In this document: positions 52,224-60,609 of the stretch, in pieces
Layout: each line of letters opens with the position of its first letter
How positions within the stretch are numbered: position 1 is the stretch's first letter
Program-made: the position numbers and the translations under genes
Notes under the pieces: model-generated
Told to the model about the DNA's origin: nothing
Seen by the model: the letters and a program-made list of their open reading frames with translations, nothing else
Databases searched by the model: none
Source of the DNA: Poritiphilus flavus
GTDB taxonomy: Bacteria; Bacteroidota; Bacteroidia; Flavobacteriales; Flavobacteriaceae
Assembly (NCBI RefSeq): GCF_009901585.1
Contig: NZ_WXYO01000011.1
Span: 1-63,124, forward strand
Length of the DNA stretch: 63,124 nt
Direction of reading: 5' to 3'

Positions 52224-52242
52224 GGCCAGATAAACTCTGGCC
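52224..52242 (-). terminator. Hairpin between converging genes
   Basis: GGCCAGA and TCTGGCC pair around TAAAC. It lies between the plus-strand P-loop gene (ends 52219) and the minus-strand GNAT gene (ends 52277). On the minus strand a short T-rich tract follows, so it may terminate the GNAT gene or be bidirectional. Confidence 0.4.
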
Positions 52243-52276
52243 TGAACGCTGTAAAAGGCCGATTTATCATAGTGAC

Positions 52277-53044
52277 TTAACCCAGTTGTAATTCTTTCTT
52301 TAAGATATTCCGGAAACGCGTCTCGCTGAGGTAGTGATCTTCGAGCAATTTGCCGTCGTGTAAAAGACTAAAAACCCCAAAGCCCGATGGTGCATTTTGT
52401 GCATCTGACGGAGTTTTTAACAGGGTTATCTTCAGATCTATCCCGTGTTCCCGGGCAACTTTTAGCATGGCTTCAGCGGACTTCTCATGCCATGGACATT
52501 GATTGGCATAGACCAGGTGCCAGCCCTGGTAGTTTTTTTGATTGGCGGTCCAATCCGCAAGTAGGGGATCCGCGTCTGAGATGATCCATTTTTTTGATAA
52601 TAGTTCAAATCGGTCGCGTTTGCCGACCTGCCTAAATCCGTTTTTTACAAATACCTTTTTGCTCGCTACCCAGGAGCCTTTGCTACTCATTGTGCACAGG
52701 CCGTGCATTCCCAGTGCTCTTGCTTCCCTTTCAGCCTGGTGTATCAGTAGGGATCCGTTCCCCGCGTTCTTGTTTTTGTTTGGGTAGACAAAAATGCAAT
52801 GAATGAACATAAAGCCAGGAGCTACAATGGGTCGCCAGGCGTTTTCTGCCGGAACATATTCAATAAAACCCAACATATTCTCTTCCGCGTCCTGTAGTAT
52901 GTTGAGACGTAGTCCCCGGGAGTATTGTTCGTTAAACCATTCTTTTTTCTGTTTATGACCTTCACTTTTTGTGTTCTTAATACAATATAGGGTCTGCTGG
53001 TCTACATTTTCAGGAGTAACTGAGATGATTTTATTTTTATTCAT
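52277..53044 (-). CDS. GNAT acetyltransferase with YoaP-like C-terminal domain
   Basis: A 255-aa fusion. The N-terminal GNAT domain (about 1-155) has FIHCIFVYPNKNKNAGNGSLLIHQAEREA (motif A). The C-terminal part (about 165-255) has LVYANQCPWHEKSAEAML, LKTPSDAQNAPSGFGVFSLLHDGKLLEDHYL and looks like the thioredoxin-fold YoaP C-domain seen behind GNAT in Bacillus YoaP. A single cysteine in NQCPW marks the thioredoxin-like active loop. Reaction and substrate are unknown. Confidence 0.8.
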   Translation of the reverse strand: MNKNKIISVTPENVDQQTLYCIKNTKSEGHKQKKEWFNEQYSRGLRLNILQDAEENMLGFIEYVPAENAWRPIVAPGFMFIHCIFVYPNKNKNAGNGSLLIHQAEREARALGMHGLCTMSSKGSWVASKKVFVKNGFRQVGKRDRFELLSKKWIISDADPLLADWTANQKNYQGWHLVYANQCPWHEKSAEAMLKVAREHGIDLKITLLKTPSDAQNAPSGFGVFSLLHDGKLLEDHYLSETRFRNILKKELQLG

Positions 53045-53228
53045 GACTTTGATTTGATTTGCGGCGATTATAGGCCGGAACTGATGGCTATATCAAAGTT
53101 TTGAAATAGGTCAGACCCAGACAATGACAAATGTCAAACCGCAAGTGTTTGCTTTACAGACTGACATAAATCATGGTATAAGGATTCTATGCATTGTAAT
53201 TTGTAGGACACATTTTGAAGCAGCAGTT

Positions 53229-54119
53229 ATGAAACGAATACTTATTCCCACCGATTTCTCCTCTAACGCATGGAATGCCATATGCTATGCAATGGAAATG
53301 TTCAGCCAGGAAGAATGCCAGTTCTACTTGCTCCATACCTATACACCTGCTTTTTACAGGATGGATTATGTTTTTGGAGGGCCTGCTGTGAGCGCCGTAC
53401 CGGATTACGGCGTAGATATTTCTGTGGAAGGCCTGGAAACTACTTTGGAAGAGATCAAAAAGGCATATAACAATCCAAAGCACAAGTTCGAGATCATTTC
53501 GGCATTCAATCTCCTTGCGGATGAGATTGTGGATGTATGCAGGGAAAAGGAAATTGATTTGGTGGTCATGGGAACCCAGGGCGCCACGGGAGCCAAGGAG
53601 ATCTTTCTTGGATCAAATACGGTATATGTTTTGAGAAAAGCCGAGACTGCCGTATTGGCTATCCCGGAAAAATGCAAGTTCAAAGAGATCAAAAACATGT
53701 TGTTTCCTACTGGATATTGGACCAAATACAACAAACACGAAATACAGCGTATAGCGGATCTCGCAAAATCGCAAAGATCTGAGATCACGCTTTTGCATAT
53801 AAAGGAAGAATTTGAACTCAATGAATCCCAGATAGCGAATCAGAAACACCTGTTGGAATGCCTTAAAGATGTACCGGTAACTCAAAGAGAGGTAGAAAAT
53901 ACATTAATGCCTAAAGCCATATTGGACTTCATAGAAGAAAACGACTTTGGGCTATTGACCATGATGAACAGAAAGCATTCCTTTATGGAGCGTCTGCTCT
54001 GGAGACAAAATGTGGATCAGATCGGATTTCAGGTGAAGATCCCTTTCCTGGTCATAAGAGATACTGCACAGGTTAGCAAGGATACCCGACAATTTTATGC
54101 TGTTGACAAGCATAGCTAA
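53229..54119 (+). CDS. Universal stress protein (two Usp domains)
   Basis: The start is set at MKRILIPTDFSSNAWNA (53229, 296 aa), the usual first Usp residues; the in-frame upstream ATG at 53124 is too early. Two Usp domains are seen: residues 1-150 include VVMGTQGATGAKEIFLGSNT, an ATP-binding G-x-x-G-x-x9-G-S/N-type motif, and 150-296 is a degenerate second copy. Role: stress resistance, not known in detail. It precedes tRNA-Val(GAC). Confidence 0.85.
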   Translation: MKRILIPTDFSSNAWNAICYAMEMFSQEECQFYLLHTYTPAFYRMDYVFGGPAVSAVPDYGVDISVEGLETTLEEIKKAYNNPKHKFEIISAFNLLADEIVDVCREKEIDLVVMGTQGATGAKEIFLGSNTVYVLRKAETAVLAIPEKCKFKEIKNMLFPTGYWTKYNKHEIQRIADLAKSQRSEITLLHIKEEFELNESQIANQKHLLECLKDVPVTQREVENTLMPKAILDFIEENDFGLLTMMNRKHSFMERLLWRQNVDQIGFQVKIPFLVIRDTAQVSKDTRQFYAVDKHS

Positions 54120-54167
54120 GATCCCCTTTTACCAATCCCGATAATTTTACGATATTGCAGCCCTTTA

Positions 54168-54242
54168 GGAGTGTTAGCTCAGCTGGTTTAGAGCACCGCC
54201 TTGACAGGGCGGGGGTCGTTGGTTCGAATCCAATACACTCCA
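54168..54242 (+). tRNA. tRNA-Val (anticodon GAC)
   Basis: The acceptor stem GGAGTGT is fully complementary to ACACTCC. The D-arm (AGCTCAGCTGGTTTAGAGC), anticodon arm (CCGCC-TTGACAG-GGCGG, anticodon GAC) and T-arm (TTGG-TTCGAATC-CAA) are intact. The discriminator is A; CCA is not encoded. A terminator follows. Confidence 0.94.
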
Positions 54243-54247
54243 CACCC

Positions 54248-54275
54248 AAAATCCCGATAGTCTATCGGGATTTTT
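54248..54275 (+). terminator. Intrinsic terminator after tRNA-Val
   Basis: AAATCCCGATAG and CTATCGGGATTT pair around a short T-loop and are followed by T. A shorter version of the same palindrome (TCCCGATAGCTATCGGGA) recurs at 55789-55806. Confidence 0.75.
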
Positions 54276-54289
54276 CATTTTAGAACATC

Positions 54290-54832
54290 GGAGCTTGCTC
54301 ACGATGTTTTAAAATGAAAAACACTTTGCAGGCGAAGCCCAATCTGTGACAGTTAGTTTTCGGTTATAATAAATCGTCAAGAGCAGACCATGTCAGTTCG
54401 AGCGCAGTCGAGAACTAACCTGCGATCAACGAGCGTAAGCGAGTTAATCCGGAGCTTGCTCAAGATGTTTTAAAATGAAAAACACCTTGCAGACGAAGCC
54501 TGCGGGATTTTGGGATGTAGGGACCCACCCCCTGGATCAACGAGCGTAAGCGAGTTAATCCGGAGCTTGCTCAAGATGTTTTAAAATGAAAAACACCACA
54601 CAGGCGAAGCCTGCGGGATTTTGGGATGTAGGGACCACCCCCTGGATCAACGAGCGTAAGCGAGTTAATCCGGAGCTTGCTCACGATGTTTTAAAATGAA
54701 AAACACTTTGCAGGCGAAGCCCAATCTGTGACAGTTAGTTTTCGGTTATAATAAATCGTCAAGAGCAGACCATGTCAGTTCGAGCGCAGTCGAGAACTAA
54801 CCTGCGATCAACGAGCGTAAGCGAGTTAATCC
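54290..54832. repeat. A-B-B'-A repeat array after tRNA-Val
   Basis: Four units each start GGAGCTTGCTC and end GCGAGTTAATCC: A 54290-54450 (161 bp), B 54451-54561 (111 bp), B' 54562-54671 (110 bp), A 54672-54832 (161 bp). The two A copies are identical by my reading; B and B' differ by a few bases. A and B share both ends but have different middles: A carries a GTCGAGCGCAGTCGAGA element, B carries TGCGGGATTTTGGGATGTAGGG. Inside are imperfect palindromes such as CGAGCGTAAGCGAG. No coding sense is seen. Confidence 0.85.
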
Positions 54833-54841
54833 AAAGTGGCT

Positions 54842-54864
54842 AGCGCGGATTTGCAATCCGTGCT
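54842..54864. repeat. REP-like palindrome 1 before transposase gene
   Basis: AGCGCGGATTTGCAATCCGTGCT, read as AGC-GCGGATT-TGC-AATCCGTGCT, is a near-palindrome. Related copies lie at 54891-54910, 55538-55550 (inverted) and 55570-55580, bracketing the transposase gene. Confidence 0.65.
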
Positions 54865-54890
54865 ATTCCCCCAAACTCCGAAAAACTAAT

Positions 54891-54910
54891 GCGAATTTGC
54901 AATCCGTGCT
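54891..54910. repeat. REP-like palindrome 2 before transposase gene
   Basis: GCGAATTTGCAATCCGTGCT repeats the right half of the copy at 54842-54864 in direct orientation, 69 bp upstream of the transposase start. Confidence 0.6.
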
Positions 54911-54978
54911 ATTTTCTACAAATACTTTTCCTGCAATCATATTACAGTCTTGGCCAGTACATTTGACTTAAAACGAAA

Positions 54979-55533
54979 GTGTCTACAAAATATAAAGCCA
55001 CTATGCCAGATGTGGCCTATTTTGTTACTATTACTACTGTAGGTTGGATCGATGTCTTTACAAGGTTGAGGCAAAAATATGTTCTGATAGGAAGTTTGGC
55101 ATACTGCCAAAACAAGAAAGGCCTTAAGATCTATGCATATTGTATTATGCCTAGCCACTTGCATCTGGTATGTAAGGCAGAAGAAGGATTTTTGCTTTTT
55201 GATATCATTCGTGATTTTAAAAAACATACTTCAAAGAGAATTATACAAACCATGATGGAATTTCCAGAGAGCAGAAGGGAGTGGATGCTCGATCATTTTA
55301 AAAAAGCCTGCCAACATCTGAAAAGAGACCAAAAACACAAAGTCTGGCAAGATGGATATCATGCAGAGATCGCCACATCTAACTGGTTCATCAAACAAAA
55401 AATACAGTATATACACAATAATCCGGTAGCTGCAAAAATTGTTGCTTTACCTGAAGACTACTTGTTCAGTTCGGCAAGAAATTATTCGGAAATGGAAAGT
55501 GAGTTGGAAGTAACCGTTTTGTTTTTGAAGTAA
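54979..55533 (+). CDS. REP-associated tyrosine transposase (RAYT, Y1_Tnp)
   Basis: A 184-aa IS200-like single-strand transposase of the REP-associated type: the HUH-like motif YCIMPSHLHLVCKA (His-Leu-His, about 52-65), the catalytic tyrosine in IQYIHNNPVAAKIVALPEDYLFSSARNY (about 141-168; Y in IQYIHNNP), and charged middle region. RAYTs are linked to the spread of REP palindromes. Here REP-like palindromes flank the gene on both sides. The start is placed at 54979 (GTG, in GTCTAC context GTG); MPDVAYF nearby is a possible inner start. Confidence 0.85.
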   Translation: MSTKYKATMPDVAYFVTITTVGWIDVFTRLRQKYVLIGSLAYCQNKKGLKIYAYCIMPSHLHLVCKAEEGFLLFDIIRDFKKHTSKRIIQTMMEFPESRREWMLDHFKKACQHLKRDQKHKVWQDGYHAEIATSNWFIKQKIQYIHNNPVAAKIVALPEDYLFSSARNYSEMESELEVTVLFLK

Positions 55534-55537
55534 TTGG

Positions 55538-55580
55538 AGCACGGATTGCACCTTGTCCGCCTCTGGTGGAAATCCGCGCT
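55538..55580. repeat. REP-like palindromes after transposase gene
   Basis: AGCACGGATTGCA (55538-55550) is an inverted form of the upstream REP core, and AAATCCGCGCT (55570-55580) is a partial direct form. Another related fragment TGTAATCCGCGCT lies at 56061-56073. Together these define a REP-flanked transposase unit. Confidence 0.6.
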
Positions 55581-55689
55581 ATCTTTTGTTAGCGTTATCG
55601 CTACATGCTCTTTTCGCCTTTGGCGAAAGCACTTCCGCTTGCAGCACCGCTATTTCTGAAAAACCTTCGGTTTAAAGTTCTGCTACCGC

Positions 55690-55718
55690 CAGTCTATGAC
55701 TGCTGGTTTTTCTTTTTG
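55690..55718 (+). terminator. Terminator-like hairpin after transposase
   Basis: CAGTC-TAT-GACTG followed by a T-rich stretch. Short stem, so the call is weak. A second and stronger hairpin lies at 55732-55770. Confidence 0.35.
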
Positions 55719-55731
55719 TAAGTTTGGTTTT

Positions 55732-55770
55732 CCCACGAGATACAATCTCGCGGTAGCGTGGGGTTTTTTT
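55732..55770 (+). terminator. Terminator-like hairpin with T-run
   Basis: CCCACG pairs with CGTGGG, with an inner GAGAT/ATCTC stem, and is followed by seven T. It lies in the 948-bp gap between the transposase and the RHS-like gene. The rest of the gap (55771-56481) contains TCCCGATAGCTATCGGGA (55789-55806), three copies of AATTCCTC (about 55993-56016) and REP-like fragments, but no gene I can support. Confidence 0.5.
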
Positions 55771-56481
55771 GTAGTGAACAGTAAACAGTCCCGATAGCTA
55801 TCGGGAGTGAACAGCACTCCTTTAGTAAGTTTCGCAGAATGAAAGCGTATAGCGCATAGCGCAAAGCCAACTCCAAATAATTAAGCTTGATCTTGAACTT
55901 AAACTTGTACTTATTAAAGTAAACAGCCCTCCTTCGCTCCCTTTTGGAGAATAAATTTGTGGTATGCAATTTCTAGTTGCTATCAATTTCACAATTCCTC
56001 AATTCCTCAATTCCTCAATTTTACGGTTTAATATTTTTTCATAATCTTATAGCCCAGACCTGTAATCCGCGCTTTTTACTTCATACTCTAATTTCTATTC
56101 AAATCACTTCCCTGCAAAAAAACTGCAGTCTGGGAGATTACATTTGTGCCCGAATTAATTTAAGGGATTCGGTAATATAGTCAAGTTACTCAAGACACAT
56201 TAGCATAACACAAGCAAATCTTTGGTTGAAGGACTATTACCAATGAATCCCAATTGTCTATGACAGAACATGTTGTTTGTTCAGATGTAAAATTAAATCA
56301 AGAACCACTTGCGCTTTTGCTAATGAGTTAGAAGCAAATAGGCCCAGAATAAAAAGGTTGATCTGGTTGGATGTTTAAGGATATCAAGAGTGTAAATGGT
56401 ATTTAAAGAAAAGCAATACGACAGCCTGTGGCAGATAAGTTTTCGCAATTGCTCACCTTATAGAATAATAATTCAATATCT

Positions 56482-59400
56482 ATGACAATAAATGCAAATC
56501 GAAAAAGAACGGAAATCTTTACGGTTCTCCTTTTTCTTCTTCTGACCAGTTCGTTTTCCCAACAGTCTACATTCGACCTGCCAAACTACCACCCGGTATC
56601 TCCGAATGCCGCCAGTCTTGGTAAATTCGGACTGTACCCAGTAAATAAAAGCTTGGGGACGGCCAATGTTAACATTCCAATCTATACACTTTCTGAACGT
56701 GGTTTGACTGTTCCAATAAATTTGAACTACAATACATCAGGAATAAGATTGAATGATTTGGCCTCCTGGGTTGGACTGGGCTGGTCATTGGATGCGGGAG
56801 GTGCGATTGTAAGGAATGTTAAAGGTCTACCCGATAAAACCTACAACAGTAATATTCCAAATTTGCAAAACGCTGCCTTTTCTCAGACCAATTACAACTA
56901 CTTACTGGGGGCAACTAATGGACTTAGGGATACGGCACCAGATCAGTACGTGCTCAATGCTCTGGGAAGGACCGCAACTTTCTATTTTGATCAGAACAAA
57001 GGATTTAAAGCTGTTTTTGAGGATGGTAGCCCTATTGAGATATCGGTAGTGTCTGCCGATGAAATACACGCCATACTGGAAGACGGTACTTTGCTCATCT
57101 TTGGCAAAGAAAAGGATGGGACTTTAGCGACTGAGGTAACAAATCATCACAATGCCAGCTATACTTTCGATTATATTTCCGCATGGTATCTCACTAGCCT
57201 GGTATCTCAGGATAGGCAGCAAAGCATTTCATTTGAATACAAATCCCTGGGAAAGCAGAGTGGATATTCGGAACCGGCAAGTGAAACCATTTATATAGAC
57301 GGGAGCTTTTTGCCCTCCGTCGCTCATTTATATCTCAAAGCGGCATATCAGGAACTCGTTGTTACAAGTAGAAAATTTCTTGAAAAAATCGTTTTCAATA
57401 ATGGACATATTGATTTTGAATCCTCTTTAGGGCGAACTGACCTGGCGGACGACTATCAATTGGATGCTATCAAGATTTATACTAATGACGATACGGCCAA
57501 TGGGAAACTTATAGATCAGTTCCACTTTAATTATGATTACTTTCAGAGGTCCGGGGGTAATTTTTCACGGGACTATGACAATGCACCTATCTTTTTTGAT
57601 TCCACCAAACAGACCAATAGCCGGACCAAGGCCTTAAAGCTTACAAGCGTATACAGAGGAGCTTCTATTAGTTCCGGGGAGGTACACCACTTTAGTTATA
57701 AAGCAACTACACTGCCCGAAAGGTGTACTACCGCCCAGGACTCATGGGGATACCCAAACGATAATACAGGAACTCTTTTGCCGCAAACGCAAGTATGGTT
57801 AAAAGGGACCATTGGATCAACGCTTTATACCATTGGTAATGGAAATCGTTCAACCGATGAGGACAGTATGAAAGCAGCGATATTGAAGAAAATCACCTAT
57901 CCCACTGGGGGATATACAATATTTGAATTTGAAGCCAATCGTCTTACAACTTCCGATATCGTCTATGCCGCGAAATCCTCTTCGGCAACAGCTTATGGAA
58001 GTGAATGTACTGATCCAGGCTATCCTCACCTCGAAGAAACTACGTTCACCATTCCACAGGGCGCAAAGAACATTAAGTTGCATATTGATATGAGTCCGGT
58101 ATTATATCAGGGAAGCAGTATTTCGTATTTGGCCCTGGACAACAAATACTTTTATCGTCCAACTCCAAGTAGCATAAGTGGTTCCCCAAGTGATAGTTCT
58201 GACGGTTGGACTGAAACGATTCATTTACCTTTTGGGTCCAACCTTGGCGATGTTCTTAACCCGGTGCCGTTTGAAAGTGGCACTCATGTACTAAAGGCCT
58301 TTGACTCTGGTTATGGACCGTTTGCTGCCTATCCGTGTTCCCGAATGGGTATAACTATTACCTGGGATGAACCCAATGGAACACAAGAGGTAGAAAAATT
58401 AGTAGGAGGACTTCGAGTAAAATCCATTTCAAATTATGATGGTAATTCGGTAAATCCGGTTTTGGTAAAAAAATTCGAATACGAAACACCGGATTTAATA
58501 CATCCCGAAGAAAACCGAGGTTATCAGAGAACGATTATCCTTGATCCTAATTTTTCCTTGAACCCGGTGGTGTCTACTTCTCCTCATTTTAATAACAATC
58601 TTGGTGGTGAACCCGTAATTTCTTATGAAAAAGTTACCGAATATGAATACGATTTAAGTAGTGCTACAAAGAATGGAAAAACGATATCCTATTATGAAAA
58701 TGTGCCGAGATGGAGAACATTGAATTCTCTGGTTGGTCCTGAAACTTTTAGGCATTCTGAGTACTCTTGGAGTTATTTCTATTCACAGGCTCTATCCAAT
58801 GGAGATACCTGGAGTTTAATGGCTCAGCAAATGCTCCAGGATGCACTTGGCGGTCCCGGGCAATTCTCTTTTTATGAAAGTACTTCATGGAAAAGAAATA
58901 AACTAAAAAGCGAGGAGAAATATAAGACGGAAAATGGCATTGATGTAATACTTTCCAAAATCGAAAATATTTATGAAACCATTGAAACGAACAAAATATA
59001 TAGCAATTATGTATTTACACCATACGGTTCTCCTTACCCAAGTTGGCAGGTTCCAGATTACAGCCCATACGATCAGGGAACCGATCTAAGCAGCATACAA
59101 TTTTGCTACCAAATTGGGGAGATTGAAACTGGTAGAAGGGTTCTTAAACAGACCACTGAGAGCTTGTATGATAATAGCGGTCAGAATCCTTTAACTACAG
59201 TCACTCAATATTTCTATGACAACCTAACCCACAAGCAGCCCACTAAGACGATAGTGCAAACAAGTCAGGGAAATGTTGTGGAAACTATCACCTCATACCC
59301 GGATGATATCCTAACCACGGCCTCGCTGGGGCAACCCAATTTAGACGCGGCTGGGTTAAGCGCAATAAATAAGCTAAAAAAACCATCTTCTACCAATCTC

Positions 59401-59991
59401 TCAAGTCTACATCGTATCACTGAGCCCATTCAGGTAAAAAAATTGATCAAGGACAGTGATGGTGTAGTATTGTCCAGTACGGTTCGCAGGACCGATTATG
59501 TCGACAAGGGGAACAACCTCGTTTTGCCAAAGGCCGTCCGGTCTCTCAAGGGTACTTATAATTCAAGTTCTAATCCAATGGAAGAGCGAATTATTTATTC
59601 CCAATATGACAACCATGGTAATATTTTAGAGATCAAGAAATCTGACGGCACCCCGGTCTCCTATATCTGGGGATTCAATAAAATGTTTCCGGTAGCCGTG
59701 GCAGAAAACGCCAGTTATACACAAGTGGCTACTGTTTTGAATGGAATAGCTGGCCTGGATCTGAATACTAATGGCTTAACAGAAGCACAGGCAACTACTT
59801 TGCGATCTAATCTGCCCGGTGCCATGGTCACCACCTATACCTACGACCTGCTTGTTGGGGTCACCAGCATCACGGACCCCAGGGGTAATACCACCTATTA
59901 CAGTTATGATGACTTCAATCGCCTAAAAGAGGTCCGGGATGCCGATAACAAGCTGCTCTCCGATTACCAATATCATTACAAAGGCCAGTAA
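56482..59991 (+). CDS. Secreted RHS/YD-repeat protein (large)
   Basis: A 1169-aa protein with an N-terminal signal peptide (IFTVLLFLLLTSSFSQQ). The first part (about 30-300) resembles the N-terminal beta-rich domain of RHS-type proteins (PISPNAASLGKFGLYPVNKS, VPINLNYNTSGIRL, GLGWSLDAGG). The C-terminal 200 residues hold YD-type repeats (TYTYDLLVGVTSITDPRGNT, YYSYDDFNRLKEV). Unlike the classical polymorphic toxins it ends at YQYHYKGQ without an RHS core or a toxin domain. It may be a surface or secreted protein that works with the partial protein at 60610. Confidence 0.85.
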   Translation: MTINANRKRTEIFTVLLFLLLTSSFSQQSTFDLPNYHPVSPNAASLGKFGLYPVNKSLGTANVNIPIYTLSERGLTVPINLNYNTSGIRLNDLASWVGLGWSLDAGGAIVRNVKGLPDKTYNSNIPNLQNAAFSQTNYNYLLGATNGLRDTAPDQYVLNALGRTATFYFDQNKGFKAVFEDGSPIEISVVSADEIHAILEDGTLLIFGKEKDGTLATEVTNHHNASYTFDYISAWYLTSLVSQDRQQSISFEYKSLGKQSGYSEPASETIYIDGSFLPSVAHLYLKAAYQELVVTSRKFLEKIVFNNGHIDFESSLGRTDLADDYQLDAIKIYTNDDTANGKLIDQFHFNYDYFQRSGGNFSRDYDNAPIFFDSTKQTNSRTKALKLTSVYRGASISSGEVHHFSYKATTLPERCTTAQDSWGYPNDNTGTLLPQTQVWLKGTIGSTLYTIGNGNRSTDEDSMKAAILKKITYPTGGYTIFEFEANRLTTSDIVYAAKSSSATAYGSECTDPGYPHLEETTFTIPQGAKNIKLHIDMSPVLYQGSSISYLALDNKYFYRPTPSSISGSPSDSSDGWTETIHLPFGSNLGDVLNPVPFESGTHVLKAFDSGYGPFAAYPCSRMGITITWDEPNGTQEVEKLVGGLRVKSISNYDGNSVNPVLVKKFEYETPDLIHPEENRGYQRTIILDPNFSLNPVVSTSPHFNNNLGGEPVISYEKVTEYEYDLSSATKNGKTISYYENVPRWRTLNSLVGPETFRHSEYSWSYFYSQALSNGDTWSLMAQQMLQDALGGPGQFSFYESTSWKRNKLKSEEKYKTENGIDVILSKIENIYETIETNKIYSNYVFTPYGSPYPSWQVPDYSPYDQGTDLSSIQFCYQIGEIETGRRVLKQTTESLYDNSGQNPLTTVTQYFYDNLTHKQPTKTIVQTSQGNVVETITSYPDDILTTASLGQPNLDAAGLSAINKLKKPSSTNLSSLHRITEPIQVKKLIKDSDGVVLSSTVRRTDYVDKGNNLVLPKAVRSLKGTYNSSSNPMEERIIYSQYDNHGNILEIKKSDGTPVSYIWGFNKMFPVAVAENASYTQVATVLNGIAGLDLNTNGLTEAQATTLRSNLPGAMVTTYTYDLLVGVTSITDPRGNTTYYSYDDFNRLKEVRDADNKLLSDYQYHYKGQ

Positions 59992-60139
59992 TAGAATTAA
60001 ACTAAAACGATTTGAGGACCCGCGTGGGGGTACCACCCTTAACGGGTATGATAGTCCAGAGCAATTGAAAGCTTTAAAGGGTAACCACAACATGCTATCC
60101 GGACATTATTACCATTAAAAAATATTAATACCAAACACC

Positions 60140-60601
60140 ATGAAATTTTTCAATAATAGATTTTCAAAAGCGCTTTTTCTTGTTTTTATCTCGGTCGTTC
60201 TGACCCCTTCTTTGGAGCTCCAGGCCCAGAATAACCAAACATCGACCTTCATCGGAACGTGGACCTTTGATCATAAAGTGTCCTTGAACAAAATCAAAGC
60301 TCAGTTACAGCAACATTTGGATTCGCTTCCCCAACTGAAACAACAATTACTTGATGCCTATGTGGGTCGAAAAATGAGTTTTGGCCCAAATGGGGAATTT
60401 GTCCAATCCTTGGCCGATGGGCGCTCCGTGACCGGAAGTTGGACTCTTGATCCGAATAATGTCCTCGTCCTAACTGATAGCTCCGGATCCAGTATAAAAC
60501 AACAGTTCTCTTTCAATGGAACAAACCGTTTGGTTTTAATTCCTGTGATCTCCGGAGATATTCAGGCGATGATACCCGAATGGCATTTTATTAAAAACTA
60601 A
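60140..60601 (+). CDS. Secreted lipocalin-like small protein
   Basis: A 153-aa protein with a signal peptide (ALFLVFISVVLTPSLELQA) and a small beta-rich domain (FIGTWTFDHKVS, SFGPNGEFVQSLADGR, GSWTLDPNNVLVLTD) with the GxW pattern of lipocalin-like domains. It lies between two RHS-like genes with short gaps. Possibly a partner or accessory of the RHS locus; its ligand is unknown. Confidence 0.65.
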   Translation: MKFFNNRFSKALFLVFISVVLTPSLELQAQNNQTSTFIGTWTFDHKVSLNKIKAQLQQHLDSLPQLKQQLLDAYVGRKMSFGPNGEFVQSLADGRSVTGSWTLDPNNVLVLTDSSGSSIKQQFSFNGTNRLVLIPVISGDIQAMIPEWHFIKN

Positions 60602-60609
60602 AACCTACT

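Noticed and set aside
54290-54832. CRISPR-like array
   Set aside because: Units are 110-161 bp, share only their ends, have no short equal repeats with unique spacers, and there are no cas genes.
55694-56180. Two short frames (91 and 67 aa) in the gap before the RHS gene
   Set aside because: They span hairpins, T-runs and AATTCCTC repeats and have no protein-like composition.
59987-60117. Short open stretch in another frame after the first RHS-type gene
   Set aside because: It has about 43 codons without a start; it could be a frameshifted tail but the main frame ends as relatives with YHYK-type ends would, so I do not call a frameshift.
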